This document shows, piece by piece, positions 16,728 to 26,060 of a stretch of DNA of 64,000 nt. Each line of letters opens with the position of its first letter. Position 1 is the first letter of the stretch. The position numbers and the translations under genes were made by a program. This DNA is from Pedobacter cryotolerans (GTDB taxonomy: Bacteria > Bacteroidota > Bacteroidia > Sphingobacteriales > Sphingobacteriaceae), in contig NZ_SWBO01000007.1 in NCBI RefSeq assembly GCF_005116475.1, positions 164,281 through 228,280 of the forward strand, in the 5' to 3' direction. The notes beneath the pieces are model-generated. The model saw only the letters and a list, made by a program, of their open reading frames with translations, was not told the origin of the DNA and did no database searches.

Positions 16728-16762
16728 TTTATGGATTTTTTGAAATATTTTTTTTATGTTGA

Positions 16763-19585
16763 TTAAAATAATTTATAGGTAAGCGTTAAGCCAAATAATC
16801 GACCATTTCGGAAACTTGAGATGGTTTGATCTCCTATTCTATCAAATGTGCCATCACCATTTCCATCTTGAAGGAATAAAGATTCTTGATTAAGAAGATC
16901 ATTAAGATTTGCTCTTAAACTCAATTTATTTGTGAAAGTTTTAGTAACCGTTAAGTCTAATACATTTCTCGGCATCTCATAGATATCTGGGTATCCTGGG
17001 TATCCTACATAAGCTATTCGTTTACCAATTACATTATATAAGAGATTTACTTGTACCTTACTTTTTACATTATTATAAAATAAAGCTGTATTTAAAATAT
17101 AAGGCGCTTGCCCTTGTAGTGATCTATCAACATCAGAAGATAATTCTGGATTTCTTAAAACCACACTGCTATTAATGTATGATGTATTTACTAAAACAGT
17201 TAAATCATCAACAAATTTTAAATTTGTTAGTCCATTTAATGACTTTCTAACCTCTAGCTCTACACCATAATTTTGTGCAGAGATTTGATTTTCGAATGAA
17301 AAAGTTTTAGCACCTCCTGAACCGGCACCTGGAATAAATACAGTCTCAATTGGATTTATAAAACGCTTGTAAAAGCCAGAAACACTTATAATTTCTGAAG
17401 AAGATGGATAAAACTCAAACTTAGCATCATAATTATCAATACTTGATGTTTGTAAGTCTTTGTTACCTTTATTTGTGAAATTTAAATCAAAATCATAAAA
17501 ACTAAATGGGGCTAACTCTCTAAACTCTGGTCTATTAAGCGTTTTACCATAAGCTAAACGAAATAACATTTTCTCGTTTATATTGTATGATAAATTTGCA
17601 GAAGGCAATAGTTTAGTAATGTCATTATTTACATTTACAGGACCTTGATCATCTGCGCTTGTTAGCGTTTGTAAATTGTTTTCTACACGAGCACCAGCAA
17701 CTAGTGTTAATTTATCTTTTAATGGTAAGATGAAATTGGCATAACCAGCGAATAATCTATTTGTTGCAAAATAATTATCATTTGGATTTGATTTTTCATC
17801 CAATTTAACACCAGTATTTGTATTAATATTTTCCCATGCAAACAATTGATCAATTGGCTGATTAAGTAAATCAGTGTTAAACTGAGAGCTATTTGCTCTT
17901 ACATAACCGATGTTTCTTGAAGTAAAATCACGATTTTTATCTTCAAAATAACCACCAATTTTTAAACTCGGCTTAAATATCTCAGATTTCGGATTTAGTG
18001 CTTGCTCAATATTAAAAACTCCTGTTTTAACGTTTTCATCCATCCTTGAATAGAAACGACCCAAAAATTCTGCTTGAGCTGCGCCAATTGGAACAAATAA
18101 GGTTTTTTCACCTGTGGTAGTATTTACATCAGAACGGTATCTTTTGTAATCTGGCTGATCACGATAAGATTTACCGTATCCAATTACCCAATCTAACTTG
18201 GTATTTTCACCATTAAATTTATGTGTTCCTGTTAATTGTCCTGAATACACTCCTCTATATAAAACACTTGAGGCATAGCTATCTGGAGAATAATTAGACT
18301 CGAAATTATTACCAGTTCTATTGATAAATTGAGATGTACTTAATTGGTTGTATAAATTTTTAAACTCGAAAGTATGACTTGGGTTTAATTTAAATGCCCA
18401 ATTATGAATAATACCTAAGCGCACATTATAATTATATTGTTGATCATCATAGTTATAAATAGTGTTTGATCTTTGAGCTACAGGATCGTAAGTATTATAA
18501 TCTCCTCTGAAAACATCATTATTTGTTTTGCTATTACTATAACTGATTGCTGTGATATTACCCAACAATTTATTCTTGATGTTAAAACGCTTACTTCCGT
18601 AAATATTTAATTTTTGATCTAAATTAGCAATGTTATTAACAGGCAACCAAGTATTACCTAAAGCATGACCTGCTGCATTAATTCTACTTGAGGTTGTACT
18701 ATTTAAGCTCGAAGGAAAATTAATAGGTAAATCATTATCTCCAGTATTAAATCCTGAGAAAAATAAATCTCCTGATGAAGGGCGATTAAAAGATTGAAAA
18801 GAAGCATTCTGACGATAATTTGTTCCATAATCAATTGTTAGTTTATCCTCGTCTGGTATACTTTTAACAAATACTTTAACTACACCACCAGCAAAATCTG
18901 CTGGTAATTCTGCCGATGGACTTTTATATACTAAAATTTTATCTATCTGATTGCTAGGAATTAAATCAAAAGAAAATGATCGAATATCTGTTTCTAAACT
19001 TGGAGCAACAACATTATTTAACTGTACACTATTGTAACGCTCAGATAACCCCCTAATATTGATAAACCTATTATCTACAATTGTAATACCTGGCACACGA
19101 CGAACAACTTGAGCTGCATCAGAGTCTCCAGATTTTTGAATAGTTTGACTAGAAACACCATTTGCGATTGACTGTGATTTTTTTAATTCTGATAAAACAG
19201 CAACTTCATTTCCAGTTGGTCTATTTCCAGAAATAGTAATGGCATTTAGCATTGCCATATCTGGTTCCATTACGGCATTAAGCGTTGTTGTATTTCCTGG
19301 GGTTACTACAACATTCGAAATTAATTGCCTTTTAAAAGAAACATAAGTAAATATAACTTTATAGGTACCTGGTTTAATTGTATTTAATGAATAATTACCT
19401 TCTGCATTTGTGGTTGCACCAATTGATGTACCCTCAATAAATACCGATAACCCAACTAATTTTTCGCCAGTTCCTTTTTCAGTTACTTGCCCAGAAATTT
19501 TACCATTTTGAGCTAAAGTAATTGTACTGAAAAAACAGATTAATAGTACAAATCCTGCGCTTTTTAAATTTTGATGTAAGTTCAA
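16763..19585 (-). CDS. TonB-dependent outer-membrane receptor
   Basis: The 940-residue receptor imports a ligand across the outer membrane using TonB energy. The signal peptide ends near residue 26 (ITLAQ). A carboxypeptidase-regulatory-like domain (GKISGQVTEKGTGEKLVGLSVFIEG, about 27-115) precedes the plug (about 130-240, DAAQVVRRVPGITIVDNRFINIRG). The rest is beta-barrel ending in aromatic RLFGLTLTYKLF, an outer-membrane signature. It is shorter than SusC and lacks a SusD partner. The lipoprotein gene follows 35 nt later. The promoter region carries six 11-nt-spaced hexamers. Confidence 0.93.
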   Translation of the reverse strand: MNLHQNLKSAGFVLLICFFSTITLAQNGKISGQVTEKGTGEKLVGLSVFIEGTSIGATTNAEGNYSLNTIKPGTYKVIFTYVSFKRQLISNVVVTPGNTTTLNAVMEPDMAMLNAITISGNRPTGNEVAVLSELKKSQSIANGVSSQTIQKSGDSDAAQVVRRVPGITIVDNRFINIRGLSERYNSVQLNNVVAPSLETDIRSFSFDLIPSNQIDKILVYKSPSAELPADFAGGVVKVFVKSIPDEDKLTIDYGTNYRQNASFQSFNRPSSGDLFFSGFNTGDNDLPINFPSSLNSTTSSRINAAGHALGNTWLPVNNIANLDQKLNIYGSKRFNIKNKLLGNITAISYSNSKTNNDVFRGDYNTYDPVAQRSNTIYNYDDQQYNYNVRLGIIHNWAFKLNPSHTFEFKNLYNQLSTSQFINRTGNNFESNYSPDSYASSVLYRGVYSGQLTGTHKFNGENTKLDWVIGYGKSYRDQPDYKRYRSDVNTTTGEKTLFVPIGAAQAEFLGRFYSRMDENVKTGVFNIEQALNPKSEIFKPSLKIGGYFEDKNRDFTSRNIGYVRANSSQFNTDLLNQPIDQLFAWENINTNTGVKLDEKSNPNDNYFATNRLFAGYANFILPLKDKLTLVAGARVENNLQTLTSADDQGPVNVNNDITKLLPSANLSYNINEKMLFRLAYGKTLNRPEFRELAPFSFYDFDLNFTNKGNKDLQTSSIDNYDAKFEFYPSSSEIISVSGFYKRFINPIETVFIPGAGSGGAKTFSFENQISAQNYGVELEVRKSLNGLTNLKFVDDLTVLVNTSYINSSVVLRNPELSSDVDRSLQGQAPYILNTALFYNNVKSKVQVNLLYNVIGKRIAYVGYPGYPDIYEMPRNVLDLTVTKTFTNKLSLRANLNDLLNQESLFLQDGNGDGTFDRIGDQTISSFRNGRLFGLTLTYKLF

Positions 19586-19607
19586 TTTGCTTAATTTTTA
19601 TTTTAAG

Positions 19608-19615
19608 CAAAAGTA
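19608..19615 (-). promoter_or_regulatory. Candidate -7 promoter box of the TonB receptor gene (TACTTTTG)
   Basis: On the minus strand it matches TAnnTTTG and lies just upstream of the receptor start. The nearest hexamer of the array ends about 9 nt upstream, and there is no separate -33 box, as expected for an activator-dependent promoter. Confidence 0.6.
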
Positions 19616-19624
19616 TTTCTACTA

Positions 19625-19685
19625 TGTTAGCTACATGTTAGCTGTAAATTACCATTCGTTTACCATCGTGTTAACTAATTGTTAA
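19625..19685 (-). promoter_or_regulatory. Six-unit Pho-box-like direct-repeat array
   Basis: On the plus strand hexamers start at 19625 TGTTAG, 19636 TGTTAG, 19647 AATTAC, 19658 GTTTAC, 19669 TGTTAA and 19680 TGTTAA, each separated by exactly 5 nt. Read on the gene strand they are TTAACA-like. TTAACA with 11-nt period is the PhoP box of Bacillus and the geometry of PhoB boxes generally. The array lies immediately upstream of the -7 box of the TonB receptor gene, replacing the -33 element. Binding by a PhoB-type regulator is inferred. Confidence 0.65.
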
Positions 19686-19909
19686 ATGGTTTGGTAATTA
19701 ATATTTTAAGGCTGTTTTTTAATAGAATAGATTACATACGATGAATTACCGCTGTTAACAAAAAATTAACTTGGTGGGCTTGTTCGTTGAGGCTGGATTC
19801 AAATTAGAATTATGAAATTTTAAAAGAATTAAATTTGGTGGTTTAGTAATGCTCAGGGATATTTATGTTATAAAAAACAATATTATTGAGGTTAGTTTTA
19901 GCATCCTTT

Positions 19910-19982
19910 GTCATTCTGAACGAAGTGAAGAATCTCGAATATTGCATTCCAAAATGAGATTCCTCGTTCCTCGGAATGACAA
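19910..19982. repeat. Palindromic repeat, GTCATTCTGA family
   Basis: Left arm GTCATTCTGAACGAAG and right arm CGTTCCTCGGAATGAC enclose AATCTC/GAGATT. A second copy is at 42634-42706. The short reading frames through it are not genes. The wider 19586-20213 gap also holds a palindrome ATTCCCGTATGCACGGGAAT (20141-20160) and no gene. Confidence 0.8.
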
Positions 19983-20213
19983 AACTAGGAGTTTATATTT
20001 TTTTATAAAATATTGGTTTATAGAAACTAAATAAATAACGTCAATGGTAGCATCCCGAAGTAAATTCGAAACAAGTGACTTGGCATCGTAATGCATAAGT
20101 TAGGAAGTTCTTTAATTCTTATCACCCTTATCGCATTACGATTCCCGTATGCACGGGAATGACGCGAATTAGATGAGCAATACCATATTTTATTAAAGCC
20201 AACAGGAGAAAGC

Positions 20214-20714
20214 TTAATACTTCAACCCTACTTTTTTGCAAACAAAGTGCAATAACCAAATTGGGCCGATTAACAAAAACTTAACATCATCTAAAAACGA
20301 TGGTTTTTTCCCTTCTATTTTGTGACCAATGAATTGCCCTATCCAAGCCAACACAAAAATTGAAGCATAAATAAGATAAGCGGTTGAACTGCCCAGCCCA
20401 ACCATCAATTCTATTTTAACGATGATGTAACTCATTAAACCAATAATCCAAATCATGATGAAAAACAAAACTGGTGATAAGGTAAAATAATAATACATGG
20501 CAAAGGCAATTAAAAAAGAAGCCCAATTTAAAAATCCATTGTATTGCCCCAAAAAATTTAAATGTGGAAATGGAATTTGCCAAACTAAACCTAATAAGCT
20601 AAAAACTATTAGCGGAACGCAAATCCAATGAATTAACTCATTTGTTTGATTTTGATGACTTTCTGCATATTTATCAAAAAGTAAATCTACTGGGCGTTTT
20701 TCTGTATTTTCCAT
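20214..20714 (-). CDS. Mpo1-like (DUF962) membrane protein
   Basis: The 166-residue protein has four probable transmembrane helices. It carries the family marks YAESHQNQTNELIHWICVPLI (His/Asn-rich start) and IGHKIEGKKPSFLDD. In yeast Mpo1 is an Fe(II)-dependent dioxygenase that removes one carbon from 2-hydroxy fatty acids of sphingolipid bases. The conserved His residues (SHQNQTNELIH, GHKIEG) are present. Sphingobacteria contain sphingolipids, so a similar role here is plausible but untested. It is a single gene, followed by repeats. Confidence 0.8.
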   Translation of the reverse strand: MENTEKRPVDLLFDKYAESHQNQTNELIHWICVPLIVFSLLGLVWQIPFPHLNFLGQYNGFLNWASFLIAFAMYYYFTLSPVLFFIMIWIIGLMSYIIVKIELMVGLGSSTAYLIYASIFVLAWIGQFIGHKIEGKKPSFLDDVKFLLIGPIWLLHFVCKKVGLKY

Positions 20715-20821
20715 TTAGTTATTAATTGAGTCGTCATGCCGAATTTACTTCAGCATCTGGATTGCCAGAAAGACCTTGATCCCGAACGTTCGGAACAGGG
20801 TGACGAATTTAGTATAAAGAT

Positions 20822-20851
20822 AAAAAAGCGTCCCAAATTATTGGAACGCTT
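20822..20851 (-). terminator. Intrinsic terminator after rny
   Basis: Arms AAGCGTCCCAA (20826-20836) and TTGGAACGCTT (20841-20851) with one mismatch. On the minus strand six T follow. It lies about 110 nt past the rny stop, beyond the repeat at 20875-20927. Confidence 0.75.
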
Positions 20852-20874
20852 GTAAAATATTATTACGTATCAGT

Positions 20875-20927
20875 CTGAGCATGTCGAAGACCTTACGACC
20901 TTACTATTATCCTTCGACTACGCTCAG
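20875..20927. repeat. Palindromic repeat, CTTCGACTACGCTCAG family (variant)
   Basis: Left arm CTGAGCATGTCGAAG (20875-20889) differs from the consensus arm in the centre (CAT for CGTA). Right arm CTTCGACTACGCTCAG (20912-20927) is exact. Confidence 0.8.
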
Positions 20928-20958
20928 GATGACAAATCATCAAGAATAACAAAGCTAA

Positions 20959-22530
20959 TTACTTAGCAAAAGCTACAGACCTCGTTTCTCTAATTACAGT
21001 AACTTTAATCTGACCAGGGTAAGTCATTTCGGTTTGAATACGGTTAGAAATATCAGCCGCTAATAATTCCGCCTGTGCATCTGTAATTCTTTCACTTTCT
21101 ACAATTACGCGTAATTCTCTACCTGCTTGTATCGCAAAAGTTTTCTCTACACCAGGATATGACAATGCCAATTCTTCTAATTCTTTTAGACGCTTAATGT
21201 AACTCTCTACAACCTCACGACGAGCACCTGGTCTAGCACCAGAAATCGAGTCACAAGCTTGTATAATTGGAGAAATCATTGAAGTCATTTCAATCTCGTC
21301 GTGGTGAGCTCCAATTGCATTACAGATTTCTGGATGCTCTTTATATTTTTCTGCCAATTGCATACCCAATATTGCGTGTGGCAATTCAGGATTATCATCA
21401 GGTACTTTACCTATATCGTGTAATAAACCAGCACGTTTAGCCATTTTAGCATTTAAACCAAGTTCTGCAGCCATGGTTGCACAGAAATTAGCTACCTCAC
21501 GAGAGTGGTGCAATAAATTTTGTCCGTATGATGAACGGTAACGCATACGTCCAACCATTCTAATCAATTCTGGATGTAAACCATGAATACCTAAATCGAT
21601 TACTGTACGTTCACCAATTTCTACAATCTCATCTTCGATTTGTTTTTTGGTCTTAGCAACCACTTCTTCAATACGAGCTGGGTGAATACGACCATCAGTT
21701 ACCAAACGGTGTAAAGCCAGACGGGCAATCTCTCTTCTTACTGGATCGAAACCTGATAAAATAATTGCCTCAGGAGTATCATCAACTATAATTTCTATTC
21801 CTGTAGCTGCTTCTAAAGCACGAATATTTCTTCCTTCTCTACCAATTACACGACCTTTAATTTCATCACTCTCAATATGAAAAATAGATACAGAATTTTC
21901 AATTGCAGCTTCTGATGCAGTACGTTGAATGGTTTGGATAACAACTTTTTTAGCTTCTTTGCTAGCCGTTAATTTTGCTTCGTCAACAATATCCTTAACC
22001 TGCATCATGGCTTGAGAACGGGCTTCACTTTTCATGTTCTCTACCAGCTGGTTTTTTGCTTCTTCTGCACTTAAACCCGCAATGGTTTCTAATTGTTGTA
22101 CATGCTGATTTTTCAATAAATCAACTTCTTCCTGCTTTTTAACAGCAAGAGCTGTTTGTTTTTCTAAATTTGTTTTATGCGTATCTAACTCTTGTTCTTT
22201 GCGATTAAGGTTCTCTAATTTAGAATTAAGTGATTGTTCCTTTTGTTTAATGCTATTTTCACGCTGATTAATTTCGTTATTACGAGAATTTACCTGTTGC
22301 TCATGCTCTGCTTTTAGCTGTAAAAACTTCTCTTTTGCTTCAAGTAATCTATCTTTTTTTAAGATTTCTGCATTACTTTCTGCGTCTCTTAATATTTTTT
22401 TCGCTTTGTTTTGAGCAGCTATTTCTTGCTGCTTTAAAAGGTTACGCAACAGGTATCTTCCTATTACAATACCCAAAGCTAAACTGGCTAATACACCTCC
22501 AATTATACCTGCTATGTCAATTATGTCCAT
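20959..22530 (-). CDS. rny: Ribonuclease Y
   Basis: The 523-residue membrane-bound endoribonuclease initiates mRNA decay. It has an N-terminal transmembrane helix (about residues 5-27), a long coiled coil (about 35-160), a KH domain ([28 protein letters not shown], about 225-250), and an HD domain with HSREVANFC and [10 protein letters not shown] (about 340-375). Length and order are standard. The ATG is confirmed by the N-terminal helix. Upstream on the same strand are a probable 6S RNA and zapA. Its 3' end has a terminator and a palindromic repeat. Confidence 0.97.
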   Translation of the reverse strand: MDIIDIAGIIGGVLASLALGIVIGRYLLRNLLKQQEIAAQNKAKKILRDAESNAEILKKDRLLEAKEKFLQLKAEHEQQVNSRNNEINQRENSIKQKEQSLNSKLENLNRKEQELDTHKTNLEKQTALAVKKQEEVDLLKNQHVQQLETIAGLSAEEAKNQLVENMKSEARSQAMMQVKDIVDEAKLTASKEAKKVVIQTIQRTASEAAIENSVSIFHIESDEIKGRVIGREGRNIRALEAATGIEIIVDDTPEAIILSGFDPVRREIARLALHRLVTDGRIHPARIEEVVAKTKKQIEDEIVEIGERTVIDLGIHGLHPELIRMVGRMRYRSSYGQNLLHHSREVANFCATMAAELGLNAKMAKRAGLLHDIGKVPDDNPELPHAILGMQLAEKYKEHPEICNAIGAHHDEIEMTSMISPIIQACDSISGARPGARREVVESYIKRLKELEELALSYPGVEKTFAIQAGRELRVIVESERITDAQAELLAADISNRIQTEMTYPGQIKVTVIRETRSVAFAK

Positions 22531-22555
22531 TTTTCATTTGTTTAAATTTTTCTTT

Positions 22556-22750
22556 ATTTGTGATCAAGCTACCATGATTAATTATTGTATTTGATAATCA
22601 TGGCGGTTAATCTCAAATAAAAAACCGTAACTAAATATTTATGCATCATGCGTAGGTTTTAAACTCACAGCAAAGCTGAAAGATTTAAAAACAAATATTG
22701 AAACATAAAAACTTAGCCACGGCCAAATTTTATTAGCTTGATAATTCAGA
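22556..22750 (-). ncRNA. ssrS: Probable 6S RNA
   Basis: The 262-nt gap between zapA and rny has no reading frame but can fold into a single long rod of about 190 nt on the minus strand. The closing stem ATCAAGCTA (22742-22734) pairs with TAGCTTGAT (22571-22563), and near the 3' side CCATGATTA pairs with TAATCATGG. An internal CAGC/GCTG hairpin also forms. Size, rod shape and a neighbouring zapA (the same neighbourhood as ssrS in Proteobacteria) fit 6S RNA. Ends are estimated, and the assignment depends on structure and context, not on a model search. Confidence 0.55.
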
Positions 22751-22792
22751 TAGACTAAATTTTAATCAATCGAATTACTTATAAAGAACGTT

Positions 22793-23083
22793 TTATTTAG
22801 TAAAAAACCCTTTTAATAAACTATCTAATTCCTCAACTTTATCGGCTACCGCAGTATCTTGATGCTGCGCTTTATGTTCTGTTCTCAAAACCGCTGTTGC
22901 ATAATGCAGCACCGCCATCGAAAGCAAATCTTGTTTATCTCTAACCGCATAATTTTCTTGGTAGTCTTTTATACGTTCATTAATAATCTTAGCCGCTCGT
23001 CTAACAATTTCTTCTTCTTCTACATTTACCTTTAATGGGTAAATACGGTCGGAGATAGTTATTTTAATAGAGATTTCTCCCAT
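22793..23083 (-). CDS. zapA: Cell division protein ZapA
   Basis: The 96-residue protein bundles FtsZ filaments. Family features are MGEISIKITISDRIYPLKVNVEEEEIVRRAAKIINERIKDYQENYAVRDKQDLLSMAVL, with the N-terminal beta strands followed by a long coiled-coil helix. Length is typical. The coiled-coil gene lies 31 nt upstream on the same strand, then pheT. The probable 6S RNA follows. Confidence 0.92.
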   Translation of the reverse strand: MGEISIKITISDRIYPLKVNVEEEEIVRRAAKIINERIKDYQENYAVRDKQDLLSMAVLHYATAVLRTEHKAQHQDTAVADKVEELDSLLKGFFTK

Positions 23084-23114
23084 TTTTAGCTTTGTTTCAA
23101 TTTTTTTATGTTAC

Positions 23115-23405
23115 CTATTTTTTAAGCAACACTACACACTTATCAATCTCCCGCACAAATTCGTTAATTTTTTGCTTTATATCAAGTGTCTTTTCACTTG
23201 TTCCCTCAATACTTTTGGCTAATTTAAGTACTCTTAGCTTTTCATCAAGGTCGTTATGCTTTATTTTAGCAGTTTCTAAGGCTACTTTTGTTTGTTCATT
23301 TTCTTTTTTTAATAAGTCATTTTCTTCTTGTAAAGCATTACAAAGCTCAATTAAGCGAGCTGTTTTATGAATTACACTATCTAATTGTTCTGCAACTGAT
23401 GACAT
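23115..23405 (-). CDS. Small coiled-coil protein upstream of zapA (ZapB-like?)
   Basis: The 96-residue protein is almost entirely helical coiled coil with heptad-type spacing in ELCNALQEENDLLKKENEQTKVALETAK. The start region MSSVAEQLDSVIHKTARLIELC and tail INEFVREIDKCVVLLKK are also amphipathic. By analogy with E. coli ZapB, a coiled-coil FtsZ-ring partner that binds ZapA, it may be a division protein; no direct similarity could be verified. The gene sits 31 nt before zapA and is likely co-transcribed. Confidence 0.75.
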   Translation of the reverse strand: MSSVAEQLDSVIHKTARLIELCNALQEENDLLKKENEQTKVALETAKIKHNDLDEKLRVLKLAKSIEGTSEKTLDIKQKINEFVREIDKCVVLLKK

Positions 23406-23409
23406 TACT

Positions 23410-23490
23410 AAATTTAATTTTGAATGAGAGAATTTTGAATGAGAGAATGCATGCTAACATTCAATAATTCTTTCCCTCAATTATTCTATC
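23410..23490. repeat. AATGAGAGAATG / CATTC-ATTATTCT intergenic repeat
   Basis: Two GAATGAGAGAAT units (about 23421-23450) face ATTCAATAATTC and ATTATTCTATCATT downstream, giving imperfect stem potential. Same style as 3476-3545 and 5254-5325. Confidence 0.45.
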
Positions 23491-23498
23491 ATTTCTTT

Positions 23499-25895
23499 TT
23501 ATCGTATTTCTGCTTTTGCAGTTTGGGCTAAGTTAGCGATAATCTTTTGCATAATTGCATCAATTTGCTTGTCGGTTAAAGTTTGCTCTTCATCCTGTAA
23601 AGTAAAGTTTAATGCGTAAGATTTTTTGCCTTGTGGTAATTTATCACCCTCAAAAACATCAAATATTTGCACTTCTTTTAACAGTTTTTTCTCTGTTTTA
23701 AAAGCGATTGCTTTCAATTGATCAAAAGTTGTTTGCTGATCTACCAGCATAGAAAGATCTCTTCTTACAGCTGGATATTTAGCTACTTCTTTATTTACAA
23801 TTTTGTTTTTTCTAATCGCTTCTAACAAATAAGCCCAATCGAAATCGGCATAAAAAACATCCTTATCAACCCCTGTTTGTTTCTTATCGGTTGCTGTTAC
23901 TGCGCCAAAAGTTACCAAAGTTTGGTTGCCTCTAAAGTATCTTAAGCCATAGGCGAAGTTATCATCTTTAACTTCTTCCGATTGGAAGTTAGCTAAACCT
24001 AAACGACCTAAAACACCATCAACAGCCGATTTTAGGTTGTAAAAAGTAGATGGAGTTGATTTTTGGTTCCATTGTTCGGTTTGTTTAGCACCGCTGATTA
24101 AAACCAATAAACGTGGTCTTTCTATGTACTGATCGCCTATTAAATGGTATGTTTTACCAAACTCATATAATTTTAAATCTATATTTCTTCTGTTTTGATT
24201 ATAGGCTACACTTTCTAAAGCTGATTGTAATAAACTTTGGCGCATTACATTTAAATCTGAACTCAAAGGATTTAAAATCTGCACCGCTTCATCAGTCTTT
24301 TTAGAATAGGCAGAGCGAGTTAACGAGTTGCACCAAATCTCTAAAAAGCCATTAGAAGTTAGCAGATCGGCAATTAGATTTTGTACATTTTCTTTATTCG
24401 GCTTTGCTGTGTAGGCTAAAGACGCATTTACTTTTGTAGGAATAACAATATTATTGTAACCATATATACGCAATACCTCTTCGGTTATATCACATTCGCG
24501 GGTTACATCAACCTTATAAGCCGGAACTTTTAAGCTTAAACCTTCAGCTGTTTCGGCAAAAACTTCGATGCCTAAGGCTATAATAATTGATTTAATTTCT
24601 ATGGCAGGAATATCTTGACCAATCAACTTCACAATATTAGCATAGCTAACTTCAACATCAAATGGTTTAGATTTAACTGGGTAAATATCAGAAACTGATG
24701 AAGAAATCTCTCCTCCAGCAATTTCTTTAATTAATAATGCAGCTCGTTGCAAAGCGATAACTGAAATTTCTGGATCAGTACCCCGCTCAAACCTGAAAGA
24801 TGCATCAGTTTTTAAGTTATATCTTTTAGAAGTTTTACGCACACTCACTGAATCAAAATAGGCACTTTCTAAAAAGATATTTGTAGTTTCATCAGTTACT
24901 CCAGAAGTTTTACCACCAAAAACACCAGCGATACACATTGGTTCATCAGCATTGCAAATCATTAAATCATCGGCAGACAATTTACGTTCTACTCCATCCA
25001 AAGTAGTAAAAGGAGTTCCTTCAGCACATTTTTTAACTACAACTTGGTTTCCTTTAATTTGATTTGCATCAAAAGCATGTAAAGGTTGGCCAAGTTCATG
25101 CAAAACGTAATTGGTAACATCAACTATGTTATTTATTGGACGTATACCAATTACCTTTAATTTATCTTTTAACCAATCTGGCGATGATTTTACTTTTACA
25201 CCGCTAATAGTTACACTGCTATAACGCTTACAAGCTAAGTTATCCTCAACTTTTACTGCGATATTTAAATTCTCAGTATCCGTTTTAAATGCAGATACAT
25301 CTGGCATTTGATAAGGAATTCTTAAATAAGCGGCTAAATCTCTAGCTACACCTAAATGAGAAGCAGCATCTGCTCTGTTTGGCGTTAAACCAATTTCGAA
25401 CATATAATCATCTTCCATTTTAAAATAGGTTTTTGCAGCAATGCCGATTGGTGTATCTGCTGGTAAAATCATAATTCCAGCGTGAGAATCGCCTAAGCCA
25501 ATCTCATCTTCCGCACAAATCATCCCTTCAGAAACTTCTCCTCTAATTTTAGATTTATTGATTTGGAAAGGCTCTCCTGTATTTGGATAAACGGTTGTAC
25601 CCACAGTTGCTACAACTACTTTTTGATCAGCTCCAACATTTGATGCGCCGCAAACAATTTGCAAAAGTTCACCTGTACCAACATCAACTTTTGTTACACG
25701 TAAACGATCTGCATTTGGATGCTGCTCACAAGAAACTACATGCCCAATTACCAAACCCTCTAGTCCACCAACAATTGACTGTACTTTCTCCAAGCTTTCT
25801 ACCTCTAAGCCAATATCGGTTAAGATTAGAGAAATTTCTTGAGGAGTTTTGTCAGTTTTTATAAATTGTTTTAGCCAGCTATATGATATTTTCAT
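23499..25895 (-). CDS. pheT: Phenylalanine-tRNA ligase beta subunit
   Basis: The 798-residue subunit charges tRNA-Phe with PheS. Domains in order: N-terminal MKISYSWLKQFIKTD with the tRNA-binding EMAP/OB-like domain (about 40-150), B3/B4 editing (about 200-400, HELGQPLHAFDA), B5, catalytic-like core, and C-terminal FDX-ACB (about 700-798, KYPAVRRDLSML). I use the internal ATG at 25895. A longer frame starting 21 codons upstream adds a hydrophobic stretch encoded by an AGATATGAGA-type repeat and does not fit the family. pheS is not in the window. Confidence 0.97.
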   Translation of the reverse strand: MKISYSWLKQFIKTDKTPQEISLILTDIGLEVESLEKVQSIVGGLEGLVIGHVVSCEQHPNADRLRVTKVDVGTGELLQIVCGASNVGADQKVVVATVGTTVYPNTGEPFQINKSKIRGEVSEGMICAEDEIGLGDSHAGIMILPADTPIGIAAKTYFKMEDDYMFEIGLTPNRADAASHLGVARDLAAYLRIPYQMPDVSAFKTDTENLNIAVKVEDNLACKRYSSVTISGVKVKSSPDWLKDKLKVIGIRPINNIVDVTNYVLHELGQPLHAFDANQIKGNQVVVKKCAEGTPFTTLDGVERKLSADDLMICNADEPMCIAGVFGGKTSGVTDETTNIFLESAYFDSVSVRKTSKRYNLKTDASFRFERGTDPEISVIALQRAALLIKEIAGGEISSSVSDIYPVKSKPFDVEVSYANIVKLIGQDIPAIEIKSIIIALGIEVFAETAEGLSLKVPAYKVDVTRECDITEEVLRIYGYNNIVIPTKVNASLAYTAKPNKENVQNLIADLLTSNGFLEIWCNSLTRSAYSKKTDEAVQILNPLSSDLNVMRQSLLQSALESVAYNQNRRNIDLKLYEFGKTYHLIGDQYIERPRLLVLISGAKQTEQWNQKSTPSTFYNLKSAVDGVLGRLGLANFQSEEVKDDNFAYGLRYFRGNQTLVTFGAVTATDKKQTGVDKDVFYADFDWAYLLEAIRKNKIVNKEVAKYPAVRRDLSMLVDQQTTFDQLKAIAFKTEKKLLKEVQIFDVFEGDKLPQGKKSYALNFTLQDEEQTLTDKQIDAIMQKIIANLAQTAKAEIR

Positions 25896-25935
25896 TTTAT
25901 GAGATATGAGAAGTGAGATATGAGATTTGAGATAA
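25896..25935. repeat. ATGAGATATGAGA-type intergenic repeat
   Basis: ATGAGATATGAGAAGTGAGA followed by TATGAGATTTGAG just 5' of pheT. The same wording occurs at 2586-2625 and, as a perfect inverted repeat, at 32714-32779. Confidence 0.5.
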
Positions 25936-26060
25936 AACTTCAAACTTATAGACCACAAATTTTTTAAAACGCAAAGATATTATTTAAAGCCGAAAGCAGA
26001 AAGCTACAAAGCAAACAAAATAGCCTTTGTTTTGTATATAGTTATATAGCAAACTTTAAT

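Noticed and set aside
19849..20096. Short frames on both strands across the GTCATTCTGA palindrome
   Set aside because: The frames mirror each other across a palindromic repeat and show no start context or conserved features.
22531..22792. Riboswitch or T-box reading for the zapA-rny gap
   Set aside because: No anti-terminator/terminator pair and no known aptamer words are visible; the rod-like fold fits 6S RNA better.
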